Positions 1 through 13,200 of a stretch of 40,000 bases of DNA are shown here, piece after piece. Position 1 is the first letter of the stretch; each line of letters begins with the position of its first letter. The stretch comes from Glandiceps talaboti (lineage: Eukaryota > Hemichordata > Enteropneusta > Spengelidae), in the NCBI RefSeq assembly GCF_964340395.1, contig NC_135571.1:750001-790000 (forward strand), read 5' to 3'. The notes beneath the pieces are model-generated. The model searched no databases, was not told where the DNA came from, and saw nothing but the letters and a program-made list of their open reading frames with translations. A program made the position numbers and the translations under genes.

Positions 1-3000
1 TCGTTTTTGCAGTCTAAACAGCCCCAATTTCGCCTTTTTCGACCTTTGTGTAAAAATCGACTTTAAATGCAAATTAGTGATGAATACTGCCCTCTACAGT
101 TGACCTATCATTATAAATGCATAAATTAAAGTGTTGCGCATTTTAAGAAAGCTTGAATTTAAGTTTATAACGAAAGTATGGCACTTTTTATTAATTTTTG
201 TATTAATTTTTTCAGAAATATTGATTTTAATTTTTCAAAAACCACTCTAAATTACATGTTTGATGTTATGAAACGTAAAAGAGACGATTTGGTTTGGTCC
301 TGGACACGTTATTATCGGTTACACACAAAAAAGTCGCATTTTTCAACTATTACGCAATAAGTCGTTTTTGCAGTCTAAACAGCCCCAATTTCGCCTTTTT
401 TGACCTTTGTGTAAAAATCGACTTTAAATGCAAATTAGTGATGAATACTGCCCTCTACAGTTGACCTATCATTATAAATGCATAAATTAAAGTGTTGCGC
501 ATTTTAAGAAAGCTTGAATTTAAGTTTATAACGAAAGTATGGCACTTTTTATTAATTTTTGTATTAATTTTTTCAGAAATATTGATTTTAATTTTTCAAA
601 AACCACTCTAAATTACATGTTCGATGTTATGAAACGTAAAAGAGACGATTTGGTTTGGTCCTGGACACGTTATTATCGGTTACACACAAAAAAGTCGCAT
701 TTTTCAACTATTACGCAATAAGTCGTTTTTGCAGTCTAAACAGCCCCAATTTCGCCTTTTTCGACCTTTGTGTAAAAATCGACTTTAAATGCAAATTAGT
801 GATGAATACTGCCCTCTACAGTTGACCTATCAATATAAATGCATAAATTAAAGTGTTGCGCATTTTAAGAAAGCTTGAATTTAAGTTTATAACGAAAGTA
901 TGGCACTTTTTATTAATTTTTGTATTAATTTTTTCAGAAATATTGATTTTAATTTTTCAAAAACCACTCTAAATTACATGTTTGATGTTATGAAACGTAA
1001 AAGAGACGATTTGGTTTGGTCCTGGACACGTTATTATCGGTTACACACAAAAAAGTCGCATTTTTCAACTATTACGCAATAAGTCGTTTTTGCAGTCTAA
1101 ACAGCCCCAATTTCGCCTTTTTCGACCTTTGTGTAAAAATCGACTTTAAATGCAAATTAGTGATGAATACTGCCCTCTACAGTTGACCTATCATTATAAA
1201 TGCATAAATTAAAGTGTTGCGCATTTTAAGAAAGCTTGAATTTAAGTTTATAACGAAAGTATGGCACTTTTTATTAATTTTTGTATTAATTTTTTCAGAA
1301 ATATTGATTTTAATTTTTCAAAAACCACTCTAAATTACATGTTTGATGTTATGAAACGTAAAAGAGACGATTTGGTTTGGTCCTGGACACGTTATTATCG
1401 GTTACACACAAAAAAGTCGCATTTTTCAACTATTACGCAATAAGTCGTTTTTGCAGTCTAAACAGCCCCAATTTCGCCTTTTTCGACCTTTGTGTAAAAA
1501 TCGACTTTAAATGCAAATTAGTGATGAATACTGCCCTCTACAGTTGACCTATCATTATAAATGCATAAATTAAAGTGATGCGCATTTTAAGAAAGCTTGA
1601 ATTTAAGTTTATAACGAAAGTATGGCACTTTTTATTAATTTTTGTATTAATTTTTTCAGAAATATTGATTTTAATTTTTCAAAAACCACTCTAAATTACA
1701 TGTTTGATGTTATGAAACGTAAAAGAGACGATTTGGTTTGGTCCTGGACACGTTATTATCGGTTACACACAAAAAAGTCGCATTTTTCAACTATTACGCA
1801 ATAAGTCGTTTTTGCAGTCTAAACAGCCCCAATTTCGCCTTTTTCGACCTTTGTGTAAAAATCGACTTTAAATGCAAATTAGTGATGAATACTGCCCTCT
1901 ACAGTTGACCTATCATTATAAATGCATAAATTAAAGTGTTGCGCATTTTAAGAAAGCTTGAATTTAAGTTTATAACGAAAGTATGGCACTTTTTATTAAT
2001 TTTTGTATTAATTTTTTCAGAAATATTGATTTTAATTTTTCAAAAACCACTCTAAATTACATGTTTGATGTTATGAAACGTAAAAGAGACGATTTGGTTT
2101 GGTCCTGGACACGTTATTATCGGTTACACACAAAAAAGTCGCATTTTTCAACTATTACGCAATAAGTCGTTTTTGCAGTCTAAACAGCCCCAATTTCGCC
2201 TTTTTCGACCTTTGTGTAAAAATCGACTTTAAATGCAAATTAGTGATGAATACTGCCCTCTACAGTTGACCTATCAATATAAATGCATAAATTAAAGTGT
2301 TGCGCATTTTAAGAAAGCTTGAATTTAAGTTTATAACGAAAGTAAGGCACTTTTTATTAATTTTTGTATTAATTTTTTCAGAAATATTGATTTTAATTTT
2401 TCAAAAACCACTCTAAATTACATGTTTGATGTTATGAAACGTAAAAGAGACGATTTGGTTTGGTCCTGGACACGTTATTATCGGTTACACACAAAAAAGT
2501 CGCATTTTTCAACTATTACGCAATAAGTCGTTTTTGCAGTCTAAACAGCCCCAATTTCGCCTTTTTCGACCTTTGTGTAAAAATCGACTTTAAATGCAAA
2601 TTAGTGATGAATACTGCCCTCTACAGTTGACCTATCAATATAAATGCATAAATTAAAGTGTTGCGCATTTTAAGAAAGCTTGAATTTAAGTTTATAACGA
2701 AAGTATGGCACTTTTTATTAATTTTTGTATTAATTTTTTCAGAAATATTGATTTTAATTTTTCAAAAACCACTCTAAATTACATGTTTGATGTTATGAAA
2801 CGTAAAAGAGACGATTTGGTTTGGTCCTGGACACGTTATTATCGGTTACACACAAAAAAGTCGCATTTTTCAACTATTACGCAATAAGTCGTTTTTGCAG
2901 TCTAAACAGCCCCAATTTCGCCTTTTTCGACCTTTGTGTAAAAATCGACTTTAAATGCAAATTAGTGATGAATACTGCCCTCTACAGTTGACCTATCATT

Positions 3001-5136
3001 ATAAATGCATAAATTAGAGTGTTGCGCATTTTAAGAAAGCTTGAATTTAAGTTTATAACGAAAGTAAGGCACTTTTTATTAATTTTTGTATTAATTTTTT
3101 CAGAAATATTGATTTTAATTTTTCAAAAACCACTCTAAATTACATGTTTGATGTTATGAAACGTAAAAGAGACGATTTGGTTTGGTCCTGGACACGTTAT
3201 TATCGGTTACACACAAAAAAGTCGCATTTTTCAACTATTACGCAATAAGTCGTTTTTGCAGTCTAAACAGCCCCAATTTCGCCTTTTTTGACCTTTGTGT
3301 AAAAATCGACTTTAAATGCAAATTAGTGATGAATACTGCCCTCTACAGTTGACCTATCATTATAAATGCATAAATTAAAGTGTTGCGCATTTTAAGAAAG
3401 CTTGAATTTAAGTTTATAACGAAAGTATGGCACTTTTTATTAATTTTTGTATTAATTTTTTCAGAAATATTGATTTTAATTTTTCAAAAACCACTCTAAA
3501 TTACATGTTTGACGTTATGAAACCTAAAAGAGACGATTTGGTTTGGTCCTGGACACGTTATTATCGGTTACACACAAAAAAGTCGCATTTTTCAACTATT
3601 ACGCAATAAGTCGTTTTTGCAGTCTAAACAGCCCCAATTTCGCCTTTTTCGACCTTTGTGTAAAAATCGACTTTAAATGCAAATTAGTGATGAATACTGC
3701 CCTCTACAGTTGACCTATCATTATAAATGCATAAATTAGAGTGTTGCGCATTTTAAGAAAGCTTGAATTTAAGTTTATAACGAAAGTAAGGCACTTTTTA
3801 TTAATTTTTGTATTAATTTTTTCAGAAATATTGATTTTAATTTTTCAAAAACCACTCTAAATTACATGTTTGATGTTATGAAACGTAAAAGAGACGATTT
3901 GGTTTGGTCCTGGACACGTTATTATCGGTTAAACACAAAAAAGTCGCATTTTTCAACTATTACGCAATAAGTCGTTTTTGCAGTCTAAACAGCCCCAATT
4001 TCGCCTTTTTTGACCTTTGTGTAAAAATCGACTTTAAATGCAAATTAGTGATGAATACTGCCCTCTACAGTTGACCTATCATTATAAATGCATAAATTAA
4101 AGTGTTGCGCATTTTAAGAAAGCTTGAATTTAAGTTTATAACGAAAGTATGGCACTTTTTATTAATTTTTGTATTAATTTTTTCAGAAATATTGATTTTA
4201 ATTTTTCAAAAACCACTCTAAATTACATGTTTGATGTTATGAAACGTAAAAGAGACGATTTGGTTTGGTCCTGGTCACGTTATTATCGGTTACACACAAA
4301 AAAGTCGCATTTTTCAACTGTTACGCAATAAGTCGTTTTTGCAGTCCAAACAGCCCCAATTTCGCCTTTTTTGACCTTTGTGTAAAAATCGACTTTAAAT
4401 GCAAATTAGTGATGAATACTGCCCTCTACAGTTGACCTATCATTATAAATGCATAAATTAAAGTGTTGCGCATTTTAAGAAAGCTTGAATTTAAGTTTAT
4501 AACGAAAGTATGGCACTTTTTATTAATTTTTGTATTAATTTTTTCAGAAATATTGATTTTAATTTTTCAAAAACCACTCTAAATTACATGTTTGATGTTA
4601 TGAAACGTAAAAGAGGCGATTTGGTTTGGTCCTGGACAAGTTATTATCGGTTACACACAAAAAAGTCGCATTTTTCAACTATTACGCAATAAGTCGTTTT
4701 TGCAGTCTAAACAGCCCCAATTTCGCCTTTTTCGACCTTTGTGTAAAAATCGACTTTAAATGCAAATTAGTGATGAATACAGCCCTCTACAGTTGACCTA
4801 TCATTATAAATGCATAAACTAAAGTGTTGCGCATTTTAAGAAAGCTTGAATTTAAGTTTATAACGAAAGTATGGCACTTTTTATTAATTTTCGTATTAAT
4901 TTTTTCAGAAATATTGATTTTAATTTTTCAAAAACCACTCTAAATTATATGTTTGATGTCATAAAACGTAAAAGAGACGATTTGGTTTGGTCCTGGACAC
5001 GTTATTATCGGTTACACACAAAAAAGTCGCATTTTTCAACTATTACCCAATAAGTCGTTTTTGCAGTCCAAACGGCCCCAATTTCGCCTTTTTTGACCTT
5101 TGTGTAAAAATCGACTTAACTGCCTCTACAGTTGAC
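1..5136 (+). repeat. 361-bp satellite array, 14 units plus a truncated end unit
   Basis: A head-to-tail tandem array with a period of exactly 361 bp runs off the left edge. The same landmark (the ATG or AAG after CGAAAGT) recurs at 178, 539, 900 and every 361 bp to 4871. Units differ by only a few substitutions, and differences accumulate toward the right edge, as expected at the margin of a homogenised satellite. Each unit holds an exact POU-type octamer ATGCAAAT (67-74 in the first), a TATAAATGCATAAATT stretch about 40 bp later, and in 11 of 14 units a 60-codon open frame. The last unit, after 5053, has an internal deletion, and homology stops near 5136. The 60-codon frame is probably incidental: three units have lost the start codon and most changes among copies alter the residue. 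Confidence 0.95.
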
Positions 5137-6924
5137 CCTACACTTACCTTCGCTTTTCTCAGGATGGCGTAGCAGCAGCAGGAGCGTTTAATTCAGCACC
5201 CAATCATCACTGAATTTTACTTACATTTTATAATAATGTATCATCGGAAAATGAAATTATCATTGTAAATGAATAAAGTAAATACATGCATGTGTTAATA
5301 ATAACAATAATAATAATAATAATAATACAATATATTTATTCAGAGTTGCTCAACTAAGTGTTACAATACTAAAGTAAATGAACCACTTCTTTCCATTGAG
5401 GCCCTCAAACATCACTAGATTAACAATCACACAATACTAATAAAGTAGGTCGAATAAAATTCAAAACACTAAACGAATGAGTAGATGAAAGAAAAGTTAC
5501 ACAATTGACGTACAGTTTGAAACGAAACGAGACAAGAAAATATATCAAAAGTTTACAAGTTGAACAGTAAAATGCAAACTATGTAGTATAACAGTATGGA
5601 GCGAGTTGCGAGTTGTACGAAATCTTGAAGGTAAGATTGTAATGAAAATATGCGATTTACTTGGGCCATGGGTATGTCTTGCTGTTGGCAATATAAAGAA
5701 ACTCACATTTTTCAATTGTTACACGTAAATAAATTGTTTCTACACTGCAAACAACAACAACTAGCTACCGATGTGAAATATTGACTCAGTACCTAGTCCC
5801 AGAATCGAATCACCCTGGCCAGGGTCTGTCTATAGTAGCACACAATGATGACATCGGTCAGTTGAATCGGAACAAGTTTTAAAAAAATCTATTCGTGTTA
5901 TTTCAATGGTATGATCGCATACACCTATCTATAACCTCTGATATTAGTCACTACATTGCTTACTGACAAATAGTTACGGTTACCCAGACTCTCGTAGTTG
6001 GGAACTACACCCGCCTTGTACTAGTCTCTGTTGGGGGTGGGGGAGTCTGGGTAACGGGGACTAATTGGTATGATTTCAATGTCCAAATAAAGTATATAGG
6101 CCAAAATGGAGCATGGATCATTTACGACTAGGTGAGTACTTAATACGACTTTTGCAAAGCTTTACTTACAGTCACTACCCATGTAACTAATGAATTTGGT
6201 ATTGTGTAGCTCATTATCAAATTAACTATTTTGTTATAACTGTAACTCAAGAGTTTTGAACGTACTTCTGGGAAAAAACCACTAGTCTAGTATTTGTACT
6301 GTAGTATTGCACAATACCATTCCAACTTGCTGACGACACAATAAACAACATGGCGATTTCAGGTGAGTCACGTTTGTGTCCAAATTCGTGGTATGACATC
6401 AGCACAATTTGACGGTGACGCCCACACAGATACAAAGGCAATACCACCGCAAAATGAACAAAGTTTTCAAAATATCAATGGAGCAATTAATGTGCAAATA
6501 TCCATTCCTTTAAAAAAAAACACTATGACGTAGCACTTAGGGAGACCTTTGTCACTTGATTTAGTTTCGATACACACACTGTTTTATGATAGTTCTCCAT
6601 ATTCTATAACACAGCTGCTATCGTTCCGCCTAAATTACTAAAAATCATTATTTCAAATAGTTTCTCAGTCAGAATAGCAGTAAAGTACTATTCCAATGAC
6701 AATGCTGACTTTGCTACATTCACAAAACAACAACGAAATAATGTTGTACTTCGAGTTTGTTTGTTTATCAGGACCCTTGCACCATGTAGTTATTGTACAA
6801 CATGACCCGGTATCGGTACGTCATACAAAACTAACAACCTACCAAGGGACAAGTTATCTCGCATTGATAAGATATACACGTATGCAAGTTTGCTATTCTA
6901 AAATAACAGTTTCAGTGCAATACC

Positions 6925-6996
<72 letters not shown>

Positions 6997-7245
6997 TTAT
7001 GCCTTGTAATTCCAAATCTGTGACGAAAACATTCTCTAAACATTGTATTTGTCCGAAGCACGCCATGTTGTACATTCTTTTCACCTTAAAGGTTGAGAAG
7101 ACTTATTGACAAAATATAATACAATACTAATTCAGATTTTTCTGTTTTTTCCTTGTTCAAACTAGCAAGGTTCCGACCTGCAATGATTGGACTTTGTGTG
7201 ATGGTTGTACTTCATGCTGAATGTCACATGTAGGCTGTGGTGAAA
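5137..7245. other. non-coding stretch upstream of the DED gene
   Basis: No supported gene. It contains an AAT trinucleotide tract (5297-5328), a probable degraded satellite monomer (about 5640-5760), a 13-bp perfect inverted repeat (5979-5991 with 6043-6055) and a CTAT microsatellite (6925-7000). A 137-codon open frame across the CTAT tract is a by-product of the repeat. A TAG in frame with the DED start at 7231-7233 also forms a possible 3' splice site, so an upstream non-coding exon is possible. Confidence 0.7.
6925..7000. repeat. (CTAT)n microsatellite
   Basis: Nearly uninterrupted CTAT tetranucleotides over about 75 bp. Confidence 0.95.
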
Positions 7246-8310
7246 ATGAGTGATAGAATAGGTGCCTTGAATAAACTTTTTTATGAACTGGATAACAACT
7301 TATGTACGGATGAAGTAGAAGTGATCCGGAGTTGTCTAAGAGGTGATCAAATAACAAAGAAGGAACTTGAAGGGCTTAAAAACTTTACAGATATCTTACA
7401 CAGCTTAAAGGATAAAGGGATAATCGCCGAGGATAATTTAAACCTTATTAAGAATCTACTTACAATTATAAAAAGGAAACCATTAATCAAACAAGTTGAA
7501 CAATGTGAAGAAAAAATGACAAGAATGAAAGGTGACGCTAGCAGTGGAGGTTAGTATAATATTAACTATATTAAAGCATAGACCCTCCAACAACATGGTG
7601 GAGGGTCTATGATTAAAGGCACCAAACAGCCGTAACTATACTCTACCATGCAACAAGTTAAAGAGATATAACGGTTTGTGTAAATACAGATTTAAATAAA
7701 GTTATGTATTATCTCAATTAATTTCAAGGGAGATATACAATTATTTAGACAGACTGAGAAAAAAACACGTTGTTGATGAAAAGCGAGTCGAGCGATTTGA
7801 GATTTTTGTATTTATGGTTTGTTTTGTGTACGCTGAATAGAAACCTGTTGAAACTTGTCCATTCTTTATCGATTAGAATCTAATATAATTACAAATGACA
7901 TTTTGAGTACTAATGTAGTCAACTAAGACAATTTGGTTTAGCTTTTTCAGCCTGTCTAGAAAGTTCAGGTCATACACATTATGAAATGTCGAAAAACAAT
8001 GACCGTTCAAGTCACCATGGAAATAACAATACAATGACTGTACTTAGATCAGGCAGCAATGGCCTGCAACTGTTACAGCTAGCTGCAATAGAACGGAGCA
8101 TTGATTGATTGCTAGCATTGAAATAGTGTTGATGAATGTGATATAATAAGGTTCAACATCATTTCATCTTAATATATTACCATAACAATATAAATATACA
8201 AAACTAGTAAATATTCTTTATTATTTCCATCCACTATATAGATAAACGTGAAATACGAAGAGAGGAAAGAAAGGAGACTCAAACTGGAGCACGAACAACA
8301 CTGCATGGTA

Positions 8311-8373
<63 letters not shown>

Positions 8374-8449
8374 CGCGCCCGTGTGTTTGTCTGTCTGTGT
8401 ATGTCAGTCTGTGTGTGAGCGCGTTTAATTTGTGGAGAGAGACAGACAG

Positions 8450-8534
<85 letters not shown>

Positions 8535-8947
8535 TGGGTTGCCAAGTAACTCATTTACGTTGTACTATGTGGTAATATGAATACTATAATATAACACGGA
8601 TAGAGTCTGACATTCATTTATCCCCAAAATAACGAAAGACTGAATATATATAATCAATTGTGTACGAACATTCTTATCGAAAAATGTCATATTTAAGGCT
8701 ATATATAAATATAAGGACAGAAATGGAGACCCACCGATGAAAAGGAGCTCGGTAATCTCTTCGAACTATTTGGGTTAGAACTATATGGTTTACGGTATTA
8801 TATATATAATAATGATAATAATAATAATAATAATAATAATATTTCTCTATCGTGTACATATCTTTTTCAGGTCTACATTGGACCAGTATCTTATTTGTCT
8901 TCATTCCTATCATTGCTATTATTATCGCATTTCTTTATACGTGGTAA
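7246..8947 (+). CDS. tail-anchored death effector domain protein (three coding exons)
   Basis: The predicted product is 148 aa from exons 7246-7549, 8242-8307 and 8871-8947. All joins are in phase 1 with good signals: donors GTTAGT and GTAAGG; acceptors CACTATATAG and TCTTTTTCAG. The start is the ATG at 7246, because TAG lies in frame at 7231. Residues 6-86 look like a death effector domain: six amphipathic helices, a LxxLFYEL first helix, a CLRGDQI segment, and an RKPLIKQVE last helix where the usual RxDL carries Pro instead of Asp. A basic, Glu-rich linker (102-123) follows. Residues 128-147 are an unbroken hydrophobic helix, and one Trp follows before the stop, which is typical of tail-anchored membrane proteins. 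DEDs assemble death and immune signalling complexes (FADD, caspase-8); a membrane-bound adaptor or inhibitor role is my inference. Exon 2 is 66 nt, so skipping it keeps the frame. The splice model is unverified. Confidence 0.75.
7577..7611. repeat. perfect 13-bp-arm hairpin in DED gene intron 1
   Basis: CATAGACCCTCCA and its exact reverse complement flank a 9-nt loop, starting 27 bp after the exon 1 donor. It may be a remnant of a small foldback element or a structural element in the pre-mRNA. Confidence 0.85.
7951..8108 (+). other. possible alternative terminal exon of the DED gene
   Basis: A strong acceptor (GCTTTTTCAG, ending 7950) is followed by sequence that, read in the phase left by exon 1, stays open for 52 codons to TGA at 8106. 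If used, the product would be a DED protein with a polar Ser/Asn-rich tail and no membrane anchor. A weak internal donor (TTCAG|GTCATA after 7968) would make it an 18-nt in-frame microexon instead. It may also be chance. Confidence 0.3.
8312..8536. repeat. (TG)n and (GA)n microsatellite block
   Basis: A TG run (8312-8365) passes through GC-interrupted and TCTG-type sequence into a GA run (about 8456-8535). It begins immediately after the exon 2 donor of the DED gene. The three overlapping open frames across it are repeat artefacts. Confidence 0.95.
8806..8841. repeat. (AAT)n tract just upstream of DED exon 3
   Basis: Trinucleotide run ending 30 bp before the 3' splice site at 8870. Confidence 0.85.
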
Positions 8948-9639
8948 ACAAGTATGTTCCTGATAAAACAGATTCGATTCGGTCAAATGAACTTTAAATC
9001 AAGACTATAACATTATAATGCAGGGATATGTAATTTCCATTATGCTATAAATGACTTTGTTGATATTGTCACCATATCTGGAAATATTATATGTACAAGC
9101 CGAGTTGAATGCGTTCGATAAAAAAATACGGCATGTATGCCCTAGTCTGTATGATGACAATGTTTGCCTGCATTATATGAGTTACTACTAGTACTCGTCC
9201 CGGGTAATAACCGTATAGTATTCAATATTTTAATATAATTGTAAAGACAAATGATCAAATGTTCTTTGTATATTTTAAGTGCGCAGTTAAGTATTCTGTA
9301 AATGTACCCTCTTTGCAAGATTTAAGATATAAAATCTCACTCGTTATGTTATTCTAAAGTATTTATACATGACAGTGTAACTCACTAATATTCACATTCA
9401 TACTGTAAAGTTAACAGGACACACAAAGTATCTGACAATATTGGAATGAGGACTCTGTCTGTCACAAAACTGAAAAAATTAGAATACATTGCAAACTAAA
9501 ATAAATCAGATGAATAAAAGGATATATTGACACAAACCATTGAAAACTGGATTGTCTCAAAAACACTACACTGAACAGATTCCCAAATTTCTGACTAGTT
9601 TCCAGAGCTATATGGAACATCATCGGGATCAAGTAAAAA
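8948..9639. other. region between the DED gene and the TA-rich block
   Basis: AT-rich sequence with no recognisable gene. It should contain the 3' UTR of the DED gene. I see no canonical AATAAA close to the stop codon, only weak variants. Confidence 0.6.
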
Positions 9640-9943
<304 letters not shown>

Positions 9944-10207
9944 GTATGTAATATTACGTTTTATATCTACAATATTTACATTACATAGTGAATGTTTCAC
10001 GAAATATACTAGGAAAGACAGAATACATATTAATTACATACACAATTACTGCCTATAATATGTTACATTTGCATAGGCAGGTGATTGATTGACAAGTAGT
10101 TGTAGCGATATGTAATAATTTTGATCGACAAATACCATATTATGTGATGGAAAACCAATTTCATTCATCGTTGGGACATGTGATGATCTGGTAGGAAATT
10201 GTTAACA

Positions 10208-13200
10208 CTATATTTTAAAGTTCCTGTCAAACAGTGTTCCCATCAGTTTACGTTCATCAATGGGACCGGAATATGAAGTGTGGCTTGGTTTAACCTGAAA
10301 TGAAAAAGTAAACAGAACAATAAGATTTGTTATTTCCCGATAGTTTTCTTCTTTCAGCTAGCCAAGGAAAATATGAGTGACCTAAGGGGGCTTTGTAACT
10401 ACGAGTCGCTAGACGAGTACTGACAACCCTTAGGCCACGAGTATTTTCCAGCTGAATGAAGAAAACTAATGAAGAATAACATAATTATAGCAGTGCCAGT
10501 ATTATCAAAGAAAAATCGGGGAGGGTGATGGCCATTTTGAACGTTTTGACTCATATTTCGAACACTGTGACAGCAGAATCAGTGACGTAGACACGCGTTG
10601 TTGTGACATAGCCGCACGTTGTCGTGACGTAGAATGACAAGAATATAATTATATCCGATATCTTTTGTTAAACCTGGCTCGTGCATGATATAATTAGTTT
10701 CCTTCATACATTCATTCATTGATAATATCTACCTGACCTGTCATAGAAAGGGCACAAGTTGAGTTTTAAGCTATTTGACGCCACTGAAAATACTTAGAAA
10801 ACACCATCAACTATATACTCAGTATAAGTTACTTTCGATGCATGTCTTCGATGGCACGGGAATCTATCATGGCTTTGTTTACCAGTTTCTTTGACATTTT
10901 AGTGTACGCATAGTAAATTACGTCATGGAATCATGTTCTGGATTTGTTTAGCATAATGTCCGTTTCTTCGACATTTTAGTATACGCATAGTAAATTACGT
11001 CATGGAATCATGTTCTGGCTTTGTTTAGCATAATGTCAGTTTTCTCGACATTTTAGCATACGCATAGTAAATTACGTCATCGAATCGTTCATGTATTATT
11101 TAAAATGCGGGCTTGAATTCTTTCAATAGCAAGTGATAATTAAGTAAACTTCAGTAAAGTACAACGACTAAATGTGGTCACACCATCGTATGTCAGGGGG
11201 GTCAGTTTCCGTTGTACATTTAACATGCAAATACATCCCAATGACCTTTACATCCGGGCGTTATTGAAGGTCAATTAGGCCTAATAAAAAAATTGTGTGG
11301 TTCTGATTACGCTCAATTTTAGAATAGGTGGGGTAGGTGGATTTTTTATTTTATTTTTATTATATTTTTTGTGCTAGTGCCTAGTTCAGGTAGTTATGTT
11401 TTCCATTTTTTTCCAAATAGTCTCTGAGTTATTTATTTCATCCTACCATCCCACTAAAGTCATTACAGATTTGAAGAACAGTTTTAGAGTGTCTTTTTTA
11501 AGTTGATGGCAGTTTCCGCATACACTATTTCGCCTGAGACTTCACAAGTTTTGCGATTTATTTATTTTTTTCTCTCGAATACGTAAAATAAGTTTAGGGT
11601 CGGCAGTGAAAAGTTAGGTTGGGTCGGGTAACCGGAACCAAACACTTATTTTTTTAGGCCGTACATCTTTTAGGTGAAGTATGCCCCTGAGAACAATGTA
11701 CAAAACTTCATAATCACGTCAAACTTTGCCACATGACATTTTGTTTGACCCTTGCAAGTCCGAATCGACAATCTCTTATCCTCCCATAGAGTAAATAGAG
11801 TACTGGAAAGACTGTGCAATGCAAACTTGGCATGATGAAATAACGTCCTCCCCAAAACTGCTAACTTACTCATCTTTCAAGTCAACTTTGCAACCTGAGA
11901 AATATGTAAGTTGTGTCTATCCATGTATTAAAATTTAGATTTGCAATGTCTACATTTCGTTGTTCCTCTCTTGATCTGAATATCGAGAGAGGAAGACATT
12001 CCAGAAAACTTACGTTACTGTATTAACTTCTTCTGTAGCTTAGACAATATTTCCGTTATAGAAAGCCAGTATCATTTCTAACATAGCTTAATTTGGATAT
12101 AATCTGACCTCTATTTCAGGACTTTATATGATGACCCAGATTTATTTTGATTTAACTGGAAATTGGGTGGAATTTTGAGGAAAAAGGTAGCAGCAAAATG
12201 CTCAAATTCTTATTCAGAATCGTGTACTATGATATTGAATGTGATATCAGGTTTTACGGGATTAACATATTAAAAAAAGAAATGTACGAAACGCCACATC
12301 TGAATATATCCTTTAAATTATGCATAGTAACATAATTTGATAACTCACTTTGTCGCTTGCATATGATGATCTGCTAGCATATCCTGATACTTTCGGTGAT
12401 GGCACACTTCGTGGTAAAGACCGCAAGTAGTTCTTCATACTATATCTACAGTGTGTTGACGAGCTCGATGGTAGGTCCCAATAAGCATTCTTATGGTCTT
12501 GAGGGCTTGTTGAAGAATACCAAGATGACCCTCCGGTATTCCATAGCAGTGTTGGATGATTGATGATAGGTGAGTTGAGAACACTATAAACAGATGATGG
12601 GGTGGACATGGACGACGAGCTTGATAACATACAGTCTGCTTGAGAACTATCTACATCGCGTATTCCCGACGGTTGCCGGCTTATTGGTATTTCACTTCCG
12701 GAACAGACACTACGAGTTGATGGTAAACTGCCTTCATCTTTTTCCTCCACTTGATCACCATTAGATTCCTCACGTAACTGCAATTCAGGTTTTCTCCATT
12801 GGTAATATTTTGGCATTTTCATTGTTTCTTCAATTTTACCGTCATCAGATTCATTTGTTATCTGTACTTCATTCATTGGTTCCCTCCCCTTGTTGTAAAT
12901 GTCATCGTGTTCTTTTGACACCTGGGTAATAACCGTTGGTTCTAATACCTTGGCGTCAATCGGTCTTTTTACCATCTGGTCGGCACCGAATCCCTGTTTC
13001 ATCTGTACCCCTTCGATCAGTTCATCATCGCTAGATTTTTTGGGCATATTTGATGCATTTGCAGGCAACTCAAGCTCTGTAACAGTCGTGCAATCGTCTA
13101 CGTTAGAATCACTGTGTTGGCTTGATTGTAATTCTCTGACAATATCTGATGTTGCACCTTGACAGTCTGATACGTTTGACCAGCTTTTTTCTGTCACTGC

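Noticed and set aside
178-5053. A family of eleven nearly identical 60-aa proteins in the satellite
   Set aside because: Three of 14 units lost the start codon, and by my count about seven of twelve coding differences among copies change a residue, so there is no sign of strong purifying selection. Identity is explained by satellite homogenisation.
6696-7109. 137-codon frame on the plus strand
   Set aside because: Its length comes from reading through the CTAT microsatellite; the remainder resembles no protein.
7237-7245. Upstream start (GTG) for the DED protein
   Set aside because: A eukaryotic nuclear gene would use the ATG at 7246; the extra three residues arise only from counting GTG as a start.
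8169-8554. Overlapping frames on both strands
   Set aside because: Low-complexity translations of TG and GA microsatellites.
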